From contig NZ_CAFK01000058.1 in NCBI RefSeq assembly GCF_000239815.1, positions 1 through 62,194 of the forward strand: a stretch of DNA of 62,194 nucleotides, given 5' to 3'. This DNA comes from Bradyrhizobium sp. STM 3843. GTDB taxonomy: Bacteria; Pseudomonadota; Alphaproteobacteria; Rhizobiales; Xanthobacteraceae. The notes below the pieces were generated by a model. That model saw only the letters and a program-made list of their open reading frames with translations, ran no database searches and was not told the DNA's origin. Positions 60,871-62,194 of the stretch are shown here, one piece after another. A program made the position numbers and the translations under genes. Each line of letters opens with the position of its first letter. Position 1 is the first letter of the stretch.

Positions 60871-60889
60871 CCGGCGGCCATAGGCCGCC
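60871..60889 (-). terminator. GC-rich hairpin after clpP
   Basis: CGGCGGCC and GGCCGCCG form a perfect 8-bp stem with a 3-base loop, about 47 bases past the clpP stop. There is no T-tract. Confidence 0.45.
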
Positions 60890-60935
60890 GTGCGATAATA
60901 CCGTCCTGCCCGACCGACAGCGCGTCGGTCCCAGC

Positions 60936-61568
60936 TTACTTGGCCAGCGGCGCCGGATCCTCGGGGCGCTTATCAATGACCTTGTCGATCAGACCAAATT
61001 CCTGGGCCGCTTCCGCGGTGAGGAATTTGTCGCGTTCCAACGCATCCTCGATCGCTTTGTAGGACTGGCCGGTATGCTTAACGTAGATCTCGTTGAGCCG
61101 CTTCTTCAGGTTCAGGATCTCCTGGGCGTGCAGCATGATGTCGGTGGCCTGGCCCTGGAACCCGCCGGAAGGCTGGTGCACCATGATCCGCGAGTTCGGC
61201 AGCGAGAAGCGCATGTCCTTGTGACCCGCCGAGAGCAGCAGCGAGCCCATCGAGGCCGCCTGCCCGGTGCAGAGCGTCGACACCGCCGGGCGGATGAACT
61301 GCATGGTGTCGTAGATCGCCAGGCCCGATGTCACCACCCCGCCCGGCGAGTTGATGTACATCGCGATTTCCTTCTTCGGATTCTCCGCTTCCAGGAACAA
61401 CAGCTGCGCGACGATCAGCGTCGACATGCCGTCCTCGACCGGACCGGTCACGAAGATGATGCGCTCCTTCAAGAGACGCGAGAAGATGTCATAGGCGCGC
61501 TCACCGCGGTTGGTCTGCTCGACCACCATGGGCACCAGGTTCATATAGGTTTCGACGGGATCGCGCAT
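60936..61568 (-). CDS. clpP: ATP-dependent Clp protease proteolytic subunit
   Basis: The 210-residue serine protease forms the double-heptamer chamber. The nucleophile is Ser106 in GQAASMGS, with His131 in [25 protein letters not shown] is the conserved early motif. It follows tig and precedes clpX. A putative RpoH-type promoter lies about 140 bases upstream. Confidence 0.96.
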   Translation of the reverse strand: MRDPVETYMNLVPMVVEQTNRGERAYDIFSRLLKERIIFVTGPVEDGMSTLIVAQLLFLEAENPKKEIAMYINSPGGVVTSGLAIYDTMQFIRPAVSTLCTGQAASMGSLLLSAGHKDMRFSLPNSRIMVHQPSGGFQGQATDIMLHAQEILNLKKRLNEIYVKHTGQSYKAIEDALERDKFLTAEAAQEFGLIDKVIDKRPEDPAPLAK

Positions 61569-61705
61569 GATTCACCCAAGAGTTGGACCAGCCGTTTGGG
61601 ACGACTGCCTGCCGCTTTGACGGATCACTCCTGCGCCGAGAACAGCGGGTGGAGAGCAAGCGGCGGACGGACATCCCGTGATGCAGAACTTCAAAGACCG
61701 CGTCC

Positions 61706-61735
61706 ACAGATATAGACCAATTTCCCGGTGACAAG
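61706..61735 (-). promoter_or_regulatory. Possible RpoH (sigma-32) promoter for clpP
   Basis: On the minus strand CTTG at 61735-61732 is followed after 16 bases by CTATATCTG, close to the alphaproteobacterial RpoH -10 (CyTATnTnnG) but with one mismatch and a slightly short spacer. The leader would be about 130 bases. Confidence 0.35.
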
Positions 61736-61820
61736 ACCGGGCAACGAAGGTCGTCTTCGAACAAGGCCAATGACGTTGAAGCTGATTCCCGCAGCCCCGC
61801 CTAGCGGCCGGAACCGGCAA

Positions 61821-61840
61821 GACCGGCGGTTTCGCCGGTC
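61821..61840 (-). terminator. Hairpin downstream of tig
   Basis: GACCGGCG and CGCCGGTC form a perfect 8-bp stem with a 4-base loop about 50 bases past the tig stop. The following T content is poor. Confidence 0.45.
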
Positions 61841-61889
61841 AACCTTAATTGCAGGCTTACGCGCGAGGCGCGGCTGAAAGACGGCCCGA

Positions 61890-62194
61890 TCAGGCCGCCT
61901 TCTCGTCCTCGTCGTCCTTGAACAGCTCGTCCTTGGCGACCTTCTTTTCGGTCACGTTGGCGAGCTCGAGGATGAAATCGACGACCTTCTCCTCGTAGAT
62001 CGGCGCGCGCAGCTGCGCCAGCGCCTGCGCATTGTTGCGATAATAGTCCCAGATCTCCTTCTCGCGACCCGGCATCGAGCGCGCGCGCTCGATCACGGCG
62101 CGGCTGACCTCGTCGTCGGTCACGGTGATCTTGTTCTTCTCGCCGATCTCCGACAGCACGAGACCGAGCCGCACGCGGCGGTCGGCGATGGTGC
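61890..62194 (-). CDS. tig: Trigger factor, C-terminal part only
   Basis: About 101 residues at the C-terminus of trigger factor, the ribosome-associated chaperone and peptidyl-prolyl isomerase. Visible text includes [40 protein letters not shown] and the acidic tail KDDEDEKAA. The start and the ribosome-binding and PPIase domains lie beyond the window edge. The order tig-clpP-clpX-lon supports the call. Confidence 0.93.
   Translation of the reverse strand, partial: TIADRRVRLGLVLSEIGEKNKITVTDDEVSRAVIERARSMPGREKEIWDYYRNNAQALAQLRAPIYEEKVVDFILELANVTEKKVAKDELFKDDEDEKAA

Larger units (their letters stand above)
60540..60935. other. 396-base region between clpP and clpX
   Basis: No gene was found. 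It holds a terminator-like hairpin near clpP (60871-60889) and the candidate sigma-54 promoter near clpX. Frames on the plus strand here have no family match. Confidence 0.45.
61569..61889. other. 321-base region between tig and clpP
   Basis: It contains the hairpin downstream of tig and the clpP promoter and leader. No gene was found. Confidence 0.5.

Overview
The window is high-GC alphaproteobacterial chromosome, almost certainly Bradyrhizobium or a close relative. This rests on gene order (tig-clpP-clpX-lon / tRNA-Val / tRNA-Asp / nuoA-N / birA / rnj / mce / DUF1467 / proS / lolCD / dnaE), DUF3551 proteins, Omp25/31-type barrels, and small proteins and an intergenic repeat of a type I associate with that genus. 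Most genes lie on the minus strand, so the conserved backbone reads from right to left.

Layout from left to right. 1-1395: the 5' part of a secreted caspase-fold protein whose His/Cys catalytic dyad is missing. 1598-5122: dnaE, then an unlisted 32-residue membrane ORF. 5591-8052: two Omp25/31-like barrel genes flanking two small secreted DUF3551 genes. 8392-10383: a divergent MmyB-type regulator and medium-chain oxidoreductase. 10387-13787: lolD, lolC/E and proS.

13964-22014 is a nine-gene minus-strand copper cluster, read as DUF2946, outer-membrane barrel, CopC, CopD, PCu(A)C chaperone, DUF2946, TonB-dependent receptor, Asp-box (BNR) protein and TlpA-like thioredoxin. The parts cover outer-membrane entry, periplasmic carriage, inner-membrane transfer and thiol reduction, which suggests copper acquisition and delivery to cuproenzymes such as cytochrome oxidase. 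22910-27988 holds a CUT2-type sugar ABC importer (plus strand) converging on methylthioribose kinase. These two blocks appear as about 14 kb of accessory DNA inserted into an otherwise conserved backbone.

28093-47065 is one long minus-strand operon: nuoA-B-C-D, an FkbM-type methyltransferase, nuoE, a 54-residue membrane protein, nuoF-N, birA, rnj, mce and a DUF1467 gene, ending at a clear terminator. NuoL carries an unusual histidine-rich insert. To the right lie a decayed pstB fragment, tRNA-Asp, pepT, a mixed accessory stretch (methyltransferase, P450, phosphoesterase, cNMP-binding protein), tRNA-Val, a frameshifted GFA-family gene, a small secreted protein, and finally the proteostasis block lon, clpX, clpP and tig (cut by the window edge). 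No rRNA, CRISPR array, insertion sequence or prophage was seen.
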